A DNA stretch of 64,000 nucleotides from Gimesia sp. (GTDB lineage: Bacteria > Planctomycetota > Planctomycetia > Planctomycetales > Planctomycetaceae), in the NCBI GenBank assembly GCA_002706765.1, contig PAJV01000037.1:1-64000 (forward strand), read 5' to 3'. Below, one piece after another: positions 17,388 to 26,560 of the stretch. The first letter of the stretch is position 1. Each line of letters opens with the position of its first letter. The notes under the pieces are model-generated. The model was not told where the DNA came from and made no database searches. It was given only the letters and a program-made list of their open reading frames with translations. Position numbers and translations under genes: made by a program.

Positions 17388-19637
17388 ATGAATAATCGCA
17401 TTCATAACCTGATCGAAAAGATCCTGGCTGGTCGAGAGATGACTTTCGAGCAGATTCTATGGGGGTTTTTAATCTTAGCAGCGATCTTCGCATCCATTCA
17501 TCTGCTTTCGATGCTGGTCACGCGCTGGGGAGATCGGAACGCATCATCGAAAGCGCTCTTATTTTCTATCATAGTTCATCTGTCATTATCGCTCGGAGTA
17601 GTCACTTTCTGGCCGGAGCAGGCAGTAAAATCACTGGCTAACGCAAAGCCGGAACAGGAAAACGATGACATTACCCTCAATCTGGCAGAGAGCACGGAAA
17701 CGATAAAAAATAAACTGTCAGGCAACTCGCCTGTCTGGGAAAAACTGACTCCCCCCCAAAAGCAGGAACTATCCCGCATTGATTTGAGTCGACCTGAGTT
17801 CACTCCCCTGTCTGCGCCCCCAGAAAAAGAACAGCCACAGGAAATCTCAGAGACGCCGATGCCAGATGTTGTTTCGAAATCTGACTTGCCGGTCACTCCA
17901 TCGAAAGTAAACATTGAAAGCGTCAGTCAGAAACGCATACAGTCTCAGGCACCTCTGGAAATCACTGATACTACTGCTGAATCCAGAGCAGAAGTCTCAG
18001 TACCGTCGACATCAAATACTCGCAGCAAAATGATTCGTAGTGGCCAGTTCAATCAGCAACTCGAGCGTCAATCAACACCAGGAGCAGTAGATCGCATTCA
18101 GCCTTCATTTAATGACCAGAAAAAAACATTGGCTTTAAATGCCCAAACAGATCCTCAGTCGGTTCTGGAACGAAATGCCTATGATTCCCTGCTGTCCAAG
18201 CGAACCGGTCCTGCACCATCAAACCTGAAAATGAATACTACAGGTGTGGAAACTGCTGAGTCCAGCGAAACCAACTCTAACGTCGCCCCCACGGAACCTC
18301 GCTTTGCCAGACGAAAATCTCGCACGACGCGATCTGCAACTGATGGGACGATCCAACGTTCAGCTCCTCAAACCACTTCGGGTAAAGCCAATCCCGACTC
18401 TGATCGATTACTGGCAGAACGAAGTACGCTGCCACTCACAATGAATCAAAAAGGGCCTCAACCTGATGCACTTCGTCCTAACTTTGATGCTGTTTCCAAT
18501 CGAACCAAGGCCAATATCCCTGCAACTTACAGACTGAGAAATTTATCAAAGAGAAAAGAGATTGCCCAGAAGTTTGGTGGGACGGAAGAATCGGAACGTG
18601 CAGTTGAATCGAGTTTGAAGTGGTTAGCCAATCATCAGGAACGGGCAGGTTACTGGGACGCAAATCGGTTTGGTGCAGGCCAAGTCAAAATTGATGAACA
18701 GGGAATTGATCGCCGCAATGCAGGAATACAGGCAGATGCAGGATTAACAGCTCTCTCAATATTAGCATTTTTGGGTGCAGGCTACACTCAGGAAGAAGGC
18801 CTGTATGCTGATAATTTAAATCGTGCGATACAGTGGATGATCAAACAGCAGAATTCCGATGGTTTTCTGGGCGGAGAGGCAACCCATTATGCCCGTATGT
18901 ACTCGCATGCCATGGCAACATATGCGCTGGCAGAAGCTTACGGCTTACAAAACGATCCAAAATCAAATCCGCAGTTACGAGAAAGTGTCGCTCGGGCTGT
19001 TGCTTATATTATTGAAAACCAAAACCCATATGATGGTGGCTGGCGATATGTCAAAGGACAGAAAAGTGATATGAGCATGTTTGGCTGGCAACTGATGGCT
19101 TTGAAGAGTGCTGAAATTGCCGGTATCCCCATTCCCTCGGACGCCAAACAGCTGATGGTTAAATTTCTGAAAGATCGCAGCATGGGTAAGCACGATGGCT
19201 TGGCCACATATCGTCAAGTCGAACCTGCGACGCCTCCCACCCCTGCAATGACGGCTGAATCTTTATTCTGCAAACAAATGCTGGGGATCCGCAGAGATAA
19301 TCCTGCATGTACTGAAGCTGTACAGTTTCTTTCTGAACGGCCACCCCGTCGTTCAGAACACAATCTTTACTATTGGTACTATGGTACCCTGGCCATGTAT
19401 CAATATGGCGGAAATCCCTGGCGGGAATGGAATGAGGATTTGAGAGAACTTTTGATTTCAGAACAAATCACTCAGGGAGATAATGCGGGAAGCTGGGAAC
19501 CGCGCCCCCCGTGGGGTCCTTATGGGGGTCGACTCTATTCAACAACCCTGAGCACACTTTGTCTCGAAGTCTACTATCGGTTTTTGCCACTCTATCAGAT
19601 GGGAGGTCGTTATGGAGATGAAGGCACTCCAGACTAA
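17388..19637 (+). CDS. Membrane-anchored protein with squalene-cyclase-like toroid domain
   Basis: 749 residues. Two membrane helices lie at about 20-42 and 58-75. A long Pro/Ser/Thr/Gln-rich linker (about 85-390) is surely disordered. The C-terminal domain (about 400-740) contains prenyltransferase/squalene-oxidase repeats, seen in Ala-Gly-Tyr-Trp-Asp, Asp-Gly-Phe-Leu-Gly-Gly, Asp-Gly-Gly-Trp-Arg-Tyr and Gly-Ser-Trp-Glu-Pro. These predict an alpha/alpha toroid. The catalytic Asp-x-Asp-Asp-Thr-Ala of true hopene cyclases is absent, so a binding or scaffold role is more likely than catalysis. It starts one base after exbD, pointing to a proton-driven ExbBD-type complex with this protein in the TonB-like position. 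Confidence 0.85.
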   Translation: MNNRIHNLIEKILAGREMTFEQILWGFLILAAIFASIHLLSMLVTRWGDRNASSKALLFSIIVHLSLSLGVVTFWPEQAVKSLANAKPEQENDDITLNLAESTETIKNKLSGNSPVWEKLTPPQKQELSRIDLSRPEFTPLSAPPEKEQPQEISETPMPDVVSKSDLPVTPSKVNIESVSQKRIQSQAPLEITDTTAESRAEVSVPSTSNTRSKMIRSGQFNQQLERQSTPGAVDRIQPSFNDQKKTLALNAQTDPQSVLERNAYDSLLSKRTGPAPSNLKMNTTGVETAESSETNSNVAPTEPRFARRKSRTTRSATDGTIQRSAPQTTSGKANPDSDRLLAERSTLPLTMNQKGPQPDALRPNFDAVSNRTKANIPATYRLRNLSKRKEIAQKFGGTEESERAVESSLKWLANHQERAGYWDANRFGAGQVKIDEQGIDRRNAGIQADAGLTALSILAFLGAGYTQEEGLYADNLNRAIQWMIKQQNSDGFLGGEATHYARMYSHAMATYALAEAYGLQNDPKSNPQLRESVARAVAYIIENQNPYDGGWRYVKGQKSDMSMFGWQLMALKSAEIAGIPIPSDAKQLMVKFLKDRSMGKHDGLATYRQVEPATPPTPAMTAESLFCKQMLGIRRDNPACTEAVQFLSERPPRRSEHNLYYWYYGTLAMYQYGGNPWREWNEDLRELLISEQITQGDNAGSWEPRPPWGPYGGRLYSTTLSTLCLEVYYRFLPLYQMGGRYGDEGTPD

Positions 19638-19764
19638 TCTGAACAAAAACCAATCGTTTGAAAAGTAGACACTGTCTCTAAGTCATGAGTACGAGCCGGA
19701 GTTCAAAAGATCTCATTAATCTTTTTACCGAAACGAAACACTATTCGGCAGAAATAATTATTCA

Positions 19765-21279
19765 ATGAATACTTCTAATAATACATATGAACTGTTACTT
19801 ACCAGACTGAAACAGACCTCATTGCTGGCCTCCTGCTCAGCTGTGCTGGAATGGGATGAGCAGACCTGTCTGCCTCATGCAGGAGCTGAACATCGTGCGA
19901 ATCAACTTGCTTTAATGGCAGGTCTGGTTCATGAGCAGGCTACCAATACTGAAATTGGTGATCTCCTGGATGAACTGGAATCAAACTCTGCCTGGGATGA
20001 AGATTCATACGAACAGGCTAATATCAGAGAATCACGCCATGAATATGACCGCATGACGAAACTTCCACGGCGTCTCGTGGAAGAACTTTCCAGGGTGGGA
20101 ACTCTTTCTCACCATGCCTGGGTTTCAGCACGAAAACAAAACAGGTTCGACGACTTCTTACCCTGGCTGGATCAGATGATTGCCCTGAAGCGCGAACAGG
20201 CGTCGGCGATCGGATTTGAAGGAAATCAGGCCTATGATGCCTTGCTCGACGAATACGAACCAGGGGCGACTGCTGAATTAATTGAGCAGGCTTTTCTCCC
20301 CTTACGGAATGAACTTGTTAACCTCGTAGCAGAAATTCAGAACTCCGGAGTGAAACCTGATATTTCAATTCTGACCAGAAGCTATCCCATCGAAAAACAA
20401 CGTGAGTTCAGCCTTAAAGCAGCTGAAAATATTGGATTTAATTTTGAAGCCGGACGACTGGATATCGCAGCTCATCCATTTTGCAGTGGAATTGGCCCCG
20501 GGGATTGTCGCCTGACAACCCGATATGACGAACATCATTTTCCTGGTGCTTTTTTTGGAACACTGCATGAAGCCGGTCATGGAATCTATGAGCAGGGCCT
20601 GCAAACGGAATTCTTTGGCACTCCAGCCGGGAGTTCAACATCACTGGGAATCCATGAATCGCAGTCACGGATGTGGGAGAATCTGGTTGGCCGTAGTCGA
20701 GCATTCTGGAACCGATTCTATCAGCCCGCACAGAAAATGTTTCCCGAAGCTTTATCGGATGTGGCAATCGATGATTTTTATAGCGCGATCAATAATGTTC
20801 GCCCCTCATTTATACGAGTCGAGGCGGATGAAGTGACTTATAACCTGCATATCATGCTACGTTTTGAATTAGAAAAAGCACTAATCTCGGGAGATTTGAA
20901 ACCCGCTGATTTGGAATCAGCCTGGAACGAGAAATTCAAAGAGTACTTTGATCTCACTCCAGACACCCCTGCAAATGGATGCCTGCAAGATGTCCATTGG
21001 AGTGCCGGGTTGATTGGTTATTTTCCTACTTATGCATTGGGAAACATGTATGCAGCTCACTTCTATCAGGCAGCAGAAAAAGAACTGGGAGACCTGAATC
21101 AGTTGATTGAAGCCGGTGAATTTTCTTCACTTAAGAACTGGTTGAACCAGAATATTCATCACCACGGTAAACGTTATCGTGCCAATAGACTGGTCGAAGT
21201 TGTCACAGGAAACACTCTTTCACATTTCCCGCTAATGAATCAACTCAAACAGAAATACAGCGAACTCTATCACCTGTAA
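19765..21279 (+). CDS. M32 family metallocarboxypeptidase (Taq type)
   Basis: 504 residues, the usual length for thermostable carboxypeptidase 1 (Taq). The zinc site is His268-Glu269-Ala-Gly-His272, with a further Glu ligand in His-Glu-Ser-Gln-Ser-Arg near 298. The enzyme removes C-terminal residues with broad specificity. Other family signatures include Asp-Glu-Tyr-Glu-Pro-Gly near 162-167 and Thr-Thr-Arg-Tyr near 251-254. No signal peptide is seen, so it is cytoplasmic. It leads a set of four plus-strand genes that ends at a strong terminator at 23217. Confidence 0.95.
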   Translation: MNTSNNTYELLLTRLKQTSLLASCSAVLEWDEQTCLPHAGAEHRANQLALMAGLVHEQATNTEIGDLLDELESNSAWDEDSYEQANIRESRHEYDRMTKLPRRLVEELSRVGTLSHHAWVSARKQNRFDDFLPWLDQMIALKREQASAIGFEGNQAYDALLDEYEPGATAELIEQAFLPLRNELVNLVAEIQNSGVKPDISILTRSYPIEKQREFSLKAAENIGFNFEAGRLDIAAHPFCSGIGPGDCRLTTRYDEHHFPGAFFGTLHEAGHGIYEQGLQTEFFGTPAGSSTSLGIHESQSRMWENLVGRSRAFWNRFYQPAQKMFPEALSDVAIDDFYSAINNVRPSFIRVEADEVTYNLHIMLRFELEKALISGDLKPADLESAWNEKFKEYFDLTPDTPANGCLQDVHWSAGLIGYFPTYALGNMYAAHFYQAAEKELGDLNQLIEAGEFSSLKNWLNQNIHHHGKRYRANRLVEVVTGNTLSHFPLMNQLKQKYSELYHL

Positions 21280-21311
21280 TCAATTAATAAATAGTGTTGG
21301 AACCTGTCTCT

Positions 21312-21875
21312 ATGAGCAATCAGAGTATGAAAAAAGATTTTACGATCGCGCTTGTGCTGGTCCTGGCTGGAGTGATTCTGTTTACTGTCTGGTTAGGCTA
21401 TGGATTGAATGGAAACCGACGAGCATCACAAAATCTGACCTTGTTAAATGTGGGCGAAACGGCACCTCCATTGAAAGCGGAAGGATGGGTAAATGGCAAT
21501 CCACACCAGAACAACTATCTTGAAGGAAAAGTCATTGTCGTCGATGCATGGGCCACCTGGTGTGGACCATGCAGAATGGCTGCACCGCATATGGTTGAAA
21601 TCTATGAGAAATTCAAAGACCAAAAGGTGGCTTTTATCGGCCTGACCTCAGACAGTGAAGAATTGCTTCCCGAGATTAAAGAATGGTTATCTGACACAGG
21701 AATCACCTGGCCTAATGGTTACGGAGCCATCGATTCTCTTACTGCCTTCAAGGCAGAATTCATTCCTCAAGTATGGGTGGTCGGCACTGATGGAAAAATT
21801 GTCTGGAATGAAGATTCGAGATCAACCGAATCTCTCGAAGAGGGGATTCGACAGGCCTTGAAGAAGACTGACTAA
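21312..21875 (+). CDS. Membrane-anchored TlpA/ResA-like thioredoxin protein
   Basis: 187 residues from the ATG at 21312, with GGAA nine bases before; an upstream in-frame TTG at 21294 is less likely. An N-terminal anchor helix (about 11-31) places the thioredoxin fold outside the cytoplasm. The active site is Trp-Cys84-Gly-Pro-Cys87, preceded by Asp-Ala-Trp-Ala-Thr, and the cis-Pro is in Phe-Ile-Pro-Gln-Val. Proteins of this type reduce or pass electrons to exported thiols, for example in cytochrome c maturation. It lies 32 bp after the carboxypeptidase gene. Confidence 0.9.
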   Translation: MSNQSMKKDFTIALVLVLAGVILFTVWLGYGLNGNRRASQNLTLLNVGETAPPLKAEGWVNGNPHQNNYLEGKVIVVDAWATWCGPCRMAAPHMVEIYEKFKDQKVAFIGLTSDSEELLPEIKEWLSDTGITWPNGYGAIDSLTAFKAEFIPQVWVVGTDGKIVWNEDSRSTESLEEGIRQALKKTD

Positions 21876-21921
21876 TCAGAAGTGGCTTCTTCATTCACTT
21901 CAACTTGCAATCAATTCTGGA

Positions 21922-22761
21922 ATGATGAAACCGAAAGACTGGAACATGAATCGGAAACTTGTGGAGCAGAGTGTAAATGGAATTTGTATGCGAGCCCTGA
22001 TCGCGGGATCTGGACCTCCTTTGCTCCTGGTCCATGGATTCCCTTTGAGCCACCAGATGTGGCTGCCACAAATTGAGCATTTTCAATCCAGCTATACGGT
22101 TATCGCGCCCGATTTGCGTGGATTTAGGGATTCAGATATTTCTCCCGGGATTGTAACAATGGAACAACACGCTCGGGATTTGAACGTGCTTTTACAAGAC
22201 TTGAAAATTGAAGATCCTGTTTCCTATTGTGGTCTCTCGATGGGCGGATATATCGCCTGGGAATTCTGGAAGCATTTCCCTGATCGATTACACGCATTGA
22301 TTCTGTGTGACACTCGAGCGGATGCTGATTCAGAAGAAGACGTCAATAATCGCTTGAAAATGGCCGATCTAGTGCTGAGGCATGGTCCGGAAGCGATTTC
22401 AACAGCCATGATTCCGAACCTGATCAGTGAATCCAGTCAACAGAACCAGCCTCATATTTCTGAACACCTTATCTCGATGATTGAAGCGACAGACAGCGAG
22501 GGTATTGCCGCCAGTCAGAAAGGTATGGCCGCACGTTCTGATTTTTCTGATCTGATCAAGGACATCCATATCCCGACTTTATTTATCGTAGGGAAAGAGG
22601 ACCGATTAACCCCTCCGGCGGTGATGCAACAGATGAGTACTCAAGTGCTGGAATCAAAGTATTTCGAAGTGAGTGATGCAGGCCATATGGCTCCCATGGA
22701 AGCTCCAGATTTAGTGAACCAGGCGATCGATGATTTTCTTTCCACCCGTTTGAATTCCTGA
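21922..22761 (+). CDS. Alpha/beta hydrolase
   Basis: 279 residues with an intact hydrolase layout: His-Gly-Phe-Pro-Leu-Ser oxyanion loop near 40, nucleophile elbow Gly-Leu-Ser-Met-Gly-Gly near 105, acid Asp in Gly-Lys-Glu-Asp-Arg-Leu near 218, and catalytic His in Ala-Gly-His-Met-Ala-Pro near 254. The pattern resembles 3-oxoadipate enol-lactonase and related carboxylesterases, but the substrate cannot be told. An internal ATG at 21946 is an alternative start that would drop eight residues. It is cytoplasmic and probably co-transcribed with the thioredoxin-like and rhodanese genes. Confidence 0.85.
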   Translation: MMKPKDWNMNRKLVEQSVNGICMRALIAGSGPPLLLVHGFPLSHQMWLPQIEHFQSSYTVIAPDLRGFRDSDISPGIVTMEQHARDLNVLLQDLKIEDPVSYCGLSMGGYIAWEFWKHFPDRLHALILCDTRADADSEEDVNNRLKMADLVLRHGPEAISTAMIPNLISESSQQNQPHISEHLISMIEATDSEGIAASQKGMAARSDFSDLIKDIHIPTLFIVGKEDRLTPPAVMQQMSTQVLESKYFEVSDAGHMAPMEAPDLVNQAIDDFLSTRLNS

Positions 22762-22819
22762 TATCACCTTGCTGATTATCTTAATTTTTTATCTAACTAC
22801 CTCTGAACAAGGAACTGAT

Positions 22820-23203
22820 ATGGCCAAAAATCATTCACCTCGTTTTCTCGATATCGTCAATTCTGCCAAGTCACGCGTTCCTGAATGCACGGTTCATGAT
22901 GTGAAATCACGCCGTGATAAAGGAGAAGAATTCACTCTGATTGATGTCCGGGAAGATCATGAATTCAGTCAAGGCAGGATCCCTGGTGCGATTCATCTGG
23001 GCAAAGGAATTATTGAACGAGATATAGAACAACAGATACCTGATACATCTACACTTTTGATTCTCTATTGCGGAGGTGGCTTTCGTTCTGCTTTAGCGGC
23101 CGACAATCTGCAAACGATGGGTTACACGAATGTGATCTCGATGGATGGTGGCTTTAGTGGCTGGAAATCTGCCGACTATGATATTGAAACCGATTCACCC
23201 TGA
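22820..23203 (+). CDS. Single-domain rhodanese-like protein
   Basis: 127 residues from the ATG at 22820, chosen because AAGGAAC lies just before it; the frame is open further up without such a site. The rhodanese fold shows Leu-Ile-Asp-Val-Arg-Glu near 40-45, Gly-Ala-Ile-His-Leu near 56-60, and the active-site loop Tyr-Cys84-Gly-Gly-Gly-Phe-Arg-Ser. Cys84 would carry a persulfide in sulfur transfer. It is the last gene before a strong terminator. The loop length of six fits thiosulfate or small sulfur donors rather than Cdc25-like phosphatases. Confidence 0.92.
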   Translation: MAKNHSPRFLDIVNSAKSRVPECTVHDVKSRRDKGEEFTLIDVREDHEFSQGRIPGAIHLGKGIIERDIEQQIPDTSTLLILYCGGGFRSALAADNLQTMGYTNVISMDGGFSGWKSADYDIETDSP

Positions 23204-23216
23204 TTCCACCAACTCT

Positions 23217-23259
23217 AAAAAAAGAGCACTGTATCCGTAACAGATACAGTGCTCTTTTT
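23217..23259. terminator. Rho-independent terminator, probably bidirectional
   Basis: AAAAAGAGCACTGTATC and GATACAGTGCTCTTTTT pair over 17 bases around a 7-base loop (23236-23242). The A run before and the T run after the stem make it work on both strands: it ends the rhodanese operon (plus) and, 22 bases past its stop, the small membrane protein gene (minus). Confidence 0.93.
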
Positions 23260-23281
23260 GAATTTGTGAGTAGCCTGGTGG

Positions 23282-23446
23282 TCAACCACCCAGTTCCCAG
23301 TTGTAAGTCTGGAGCTCCAGTACGAGAAAGACAATTCCTGCAATCAATGCGGAAAGAGAGACAAATAACAATCCTACGTAGATATTAGGGCCAGCTGCTT
23401 CGCCTGCACCGGCTTTTCCTTTAGATTTAGAGCTTCGAGTTGACAT
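23282..23446 (-). CDS. 54-residue single-helix membrane protein
   Basis: A small gene overlapping the 3' end of the upstream coiled-coil gene by 20 bases. The ATG at 23446 has GAGAAAGG at a good distance, and the frame ends at TGA 23282. Residues 1-18 are Ser/Lys/Gly/Ala-rich, 19-42 form one hydrophobic helix (Tyr-Val-Gly-Leu-Leu-Phe-Val), and the end reads Tyr-Asn-Trp-Glu-Leu-Gly-Gly. The overlap, ribosome binding site and clean membrane-helix composition support a real gene. It is probably a partner subunit of the two membrane coiled-coil proteins encoded just before it. Function unknown. Confidence 0.8.
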   Translation of the reverse strand: MSTRSSKSKGKAGAGEAAGPNIYVGLLFVSLSALIAGIVFLVLELQTYNWELGG

Positions 23447-24299
23447 GGTCACCTTTCTCAATCACACCATTTTTAGCGGCGTCTATTACTGTCCCGACAG
23501 CTTTATCAGGATCGACATAAACGAGTTCAATCTTACCCAGATACTTGGGGCGATTCCCGTTCGCTTCAGTACCAAAACGATATACAAACAGTTGATGCCC
23601 TTTGCTGAGTCCATCATCACTACCCAGTGATACTTCGACAAACCGTGTACCGTTTCGTTTATCTTTCTTAGTATTGATGATCAGGCCTTCCACAGCCGGT
23701 GGAGGAGACTGCATTCCGGCGATTGCGGGATCTTGGGGATCAATCCCCAGGTTGGCAACAATCTTGTTTAAGTAGTTAAGTTCTTCTACCACTTTTGTGT
23801 GCTTGGCAACCAGGTTTTTCTCACGAATTGACTGTGTGAAAATTGTATCTTCAAGACCTTTGATTTTGGCACGTAATTCATTCACCGTATCATGCAGAGA
23901 TTTATTCACAACCCGCTGTCGATCTGATTCCTGACGCCGAAACTTTGCTTCTTCCCCGGTTGTTTCTGCTTGAGCAACAGATGTGTCGCGCTCTACGCGA
24001 GCAGTATCGAGCTGAGTCTGCAAAGTCTTAGTCTGTGCCAGCAGTGCTTCGTTGGCAGCTTTGGCAGTCTCTGCTTCGCTTTGAGCTTTATTCAGCTCTT
24101 TCGTCATCTCAGTTTTTTCATTATTAAATTCTGACTCTAATTCGTTCATGCTTTTCTGCAGAGAGGCTACATTGTCTTTGAGTTTAAGACTTTCATTGCG
24201 CCAGTTGTTTTGAGCAGTAAAGACAGCACCTGCAAATCCCATGAAACAGACACTGAGTACAACTTGAACGACGACCAGTACTTTGCCGACAAACGACAT
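23427..24299 (-). CDS. Membrane-anchored coiled-coil protein
   Basis: 290 residues. An N-terminal membrane helix (about 7-28) is followed by a long coiled coil (about 35-185) rich in Glu, Lys, Gln and Ala. The last 90 residues form a compact beta-rich domain with Arg-Phe-Val-Glu-Val-Ser-Leu-Gly-Ser-Asp-Asp-Gly-Leu. That stretch recalls the small beta-barrel of shape-type proteins such as MreC, though I would not assign it. The N terminus (Met-Gly-Phe-Ala-Gly) is similar to that of the next upstream gene, suggesting duplication. Third-party family names are not recognised. It lies in a three-gene minus-strand operon. Confidence 0.75.
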   Translation of the reverse strand: MSFVGKVLVVVQVVLSVCFMGFAGAVFTAQNNWRNESLKLKDNVASLQKSMNELESEFNNEKTEMTKELNKAQSEAETAKAANEALLAQTKTLQTQLDTARVERDTSVAQAETTGEEAKFRRQESDRQRVVNKSLHDTVNELRAKIKGLEDTIFTQSIREKNLVAKHTKVVEELNYLNKIVANLGIDPQDPAIAGMQSPPPAVEGLIINTKKDKRNGTRFVEVSLGSDDGLSKGHQLFVYRFGTEANGNRPKYLGKIELVYVDPDKAVGTVIDAAKNGVIEKGDHVNSKL

Positions 24300-24342
24300 C
24301 TAATCGCTCCTGATATTTGTTTTAAATGACGAGTTTATATTT

Positions 24343-25035
24343 TTACTTCTGAGAAAGCTCTTTTTTTTCTTCGATATTGTTTCCAGGAGCCAGCACGACT
24401 TTTTTCAACGACTCTTTTTGTCTCTGCAGTCGCTGAACTTTTCCCTGAATGCGATCGATATAATCACGAAGAGTTTTCTGTTGTTGTTCCGCTAGAAATC
24501 GTTCATTTCGAATTTCATCAATCTGATCTCGCAGGCGAAATATATCGGCTCTACGTTCGGAAGCTTCCTGATTTACTTCCAGAGTCTGCTGGCCAATTTT
24601 GATGCCTTCATTTGCAAGCTGAATGATCTGCTGATCGAGTTGAACTATTTTCTGTTTCAGCTCGGTTGCTTTATCCTTCATTGCCGTTCGATCGACTTTA
24701 TTTATCAATTCCCATCTTTTGATCGATGTCTTAAGTGGTTCAATTGTTTTCGTAACCTCATCCAGCTTTTCATTCTGTTGCTGAAGTTTGTGTTTTTGTG
24801 CGGCCACGATGACTTTTGCCAATACGGGAGAAGTAGTAAGTTGCTCACCTCCCCTTCTGGTCTTTACAGACCAGATCGGGTTCTCACCAGCCTGGTATTC
24901 AAATACATAATCAGTCAAGGCGTCTTTTTCTTGAGACCAGTTGGGGCCTCCAACAGCACTGACTGCGGCAAATCCCATAAAGGCAATACTGGCAAAAAAT
25001 ACCAGTACTAACAGGATTTTACTTAGAAGGGTCAT
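24343..25035 (-). CDS. Membrane-anchored coiled-coil protein, paralogue of its neighbour
   Basis: 230 residues and the first gene of the three-gene operon. The N-terminal helix (about 5-27, ending Met-Gly-Phe-Ala-Ala) matches the start of the next protein. A small segment with Trp and Glu (about 30-70) comes next, then a coiled coil from about 75 to 210 rich in Gln, Lys and Glu. It lacks the beta-rich C-terminal domain of its neighbour. Both face the same side of the membrane by this reading and may form a hetero-coil. Function unknown. Confidence 0.75.
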   Translation of the reverse strand: MTLLSKILLVLVFFASIAFMGFAAVSAVGGPNWSQEKDALTDYVFEYQAGENPIWSVKTRRGGEQLTTSPVLAKVIVAAQKHKLQQQNEKLDEVTKTIEPLKTSIKRWELINKVDRTAMKDKATELKQKIVQLDQQIIQLANEGIKIGQQTLEVNQEASERRADIFRLRDQIDEIRNERFLAEQQQKTLRDYIDRIQGKVQRLQRQKESLKKVVLAPGNNIEEKKELSQK

Positions 25036-25827
25036 TGATACATTCCTGTGTCAGGGTAAATACGCTGAACTACTCTGATTTCTCTATATTTATTATGCTT
25101 TATCTTTTAAGCTTAGGCTATTCACTTTATTCCTATTGCGGAATAAGAGTTAAAAGAATTGAGTCATTTCAAGAAAGAATCAGGGCAAAATACCTGAGTT
25201 ATGAAAGTAATAAAGCAGAAAATCGATCTGCGGCGAAAAGGCTCTCTTGAGACGATATGATTAGATAACTGCTACAGGTAATTCGTACGCAAAAACAACC
25301 TATATTGTGAAATCGGTTATTTCCTAATTATAAATACGCCTAAAAAGCATAGTCAAACTGAATTTAAGCTAACTGTCTGGTATTTAACTGTTTGACCTTT
25401 CTAACTTGGGTTGCAGACACAATCCCTACGTTCAGAATACTTGACATAACATCAACTTCCAGTGAAAAATCCTGAATTAATGCCTGTCGAATATCTCGAT
25501 CGGTTATTTCCAGACAGCCAGCAGACATACCAGCAAGCTGATATGTTCATAAATACACATTCTTGGTTTGAAACTATATGGATGATTATTTGAAAATATT
25601 AACAAGTGATGAAGCGAACTTGTTTGTATTAAAATACTTAGTAAATCCCGCACTTTGGTCCAAATTTCGATAGGTAAATTCTGGTTCCATTGGTATTTTG
25701 CATTACATGCAACGATTATTGCCGATCTTATATAGTACGATCAAACCAGTACTCACTGATTAGACTTTAATCTAATGCCGGGCCCTCAGATGCATCAGAT
25801 ACCGAGATTAGTTGGAGATTGGTTTAA
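25036..25827. other. AT-rich divergent intergenic region
   Basis: About 790 bases between the coiled-coil operon (minus) and the STAS gene (plus), very AT-rich at 25260-25720. It must hold two promoters. A small inverted repeat ATTAGA/TCTAAT lies near 25762-25779. A plus-strand frame at 25035-25250 has no ribosome binding site and unusual composition, and is not called. No RNA gene recognised. Confidence 0.5.
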
Positions 25828-26478
25828 ATGACTACCCGGGAAGCCCCTTACCGTATCACAAACGTAAACGAACATCTCAAAGTCCAGTTACTTCCAGAAT
25901 TGAATGATTCAGCCTGGACGGAACTGGAATCACTGGGTGATTCGCTTCTACTGGTATTGAAGGAAGTAAAACGCCCCACGGTGATAATCGACTTATCAAA
26001 ATTGAACTATATAAGCAGTTCACTGGTCGCCATAGTGATTCAAGTCTGGAAGCTGGTTGATGAACAGGGCGGGAAAACGGCCGTTCTGAATCAAAGCGAA
26101 ATGGTTGAAGAAGTACTTAATATCTCCGGCTTGAAAAAAGTCTGGTGTATTGTCCCCACTGAAAAAGAAGCCATCAACCACTTAAACCAGACCCTCAAGC
26201 AGGAGCGTATTGAGCGCAGACGGAACTTCTCGACACCCATTCTTCTAGGCATTGTGGCTGTCCTTTCTGCTGTTATCTGTTTCGCATTATATGTGAGTGA
26301 ATCACTCAACCTGGATCCGAAGGTTGCCTTAGCGGCCACCATTTCCTTCTCAGTCGCGGGCATATTACTAAGTGCAACAGTACTTACTGACCGCAGAAAG
26401 AATATACGGGTATTGGGTGTAGTGGTTCTTATCTGCAGTCTTATTGTAGGTGGACTTGGCATATTCAAATTGTTTTGA
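25828..26478 (+). CDS. STAS-domain protein with C-terminal membrane helices
   Basis: 216 residues. The STAS domain (about 10-118) has the family pattern Val-Ile-Ile-Asp-Leu-Ser at about 51-56, Tyr-Ile-Ser-Ser-Ser-Leu-Val-Ala at about 61-68 where anti-sigma antagonists carry the phosphorylatable Ser, and a variable helix after Leu-Asn-Ile-Ser-Gly-Leu. Three predicted membrane helices follow (about 137-155, 162-182, 193-214). Most anti-sigma antagonists are soluble, so a membrane-tethered STAS protein is unusual and may sense the envelope. No anti-sigma kinase or phosphatase gene is adjacent. Confidence 0.82.
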   Translation: MTTREAPYRITNVNEHLKVQLLPELNDSAWTELESLGDSLLLVLKEVKRPTVIIDLSKLNYISSSLVAIVIQVWKLVDEQGGKTAVLNQSEMVEEVLNISGLKKVWCIVPTEKEAINHLNQTLKQERIERRRNFSTPILLGIVAVLSAVICFALYVSESLNLDPKVALAATISFSVAGILLSATVLTDRRKNIRVLGVVVLICSLIVGGLGIFKLF

Positions 26479-26560
26479 ACCCGGAATAGCCACCACAATC
26501 ACAAACGACAAATAAGAAAACAACTTGAATATCATAGGTCAGGACAGAAAGAGTTGAGCC

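Noticed and set aside
25035-25250. 71-codon plus-strand frame upstream of the coiled-coil operon
   Set aside because: No ribosome binding site and Ser/Tyr/Arg-biased composition typical of AT-rich noncoding DNA.
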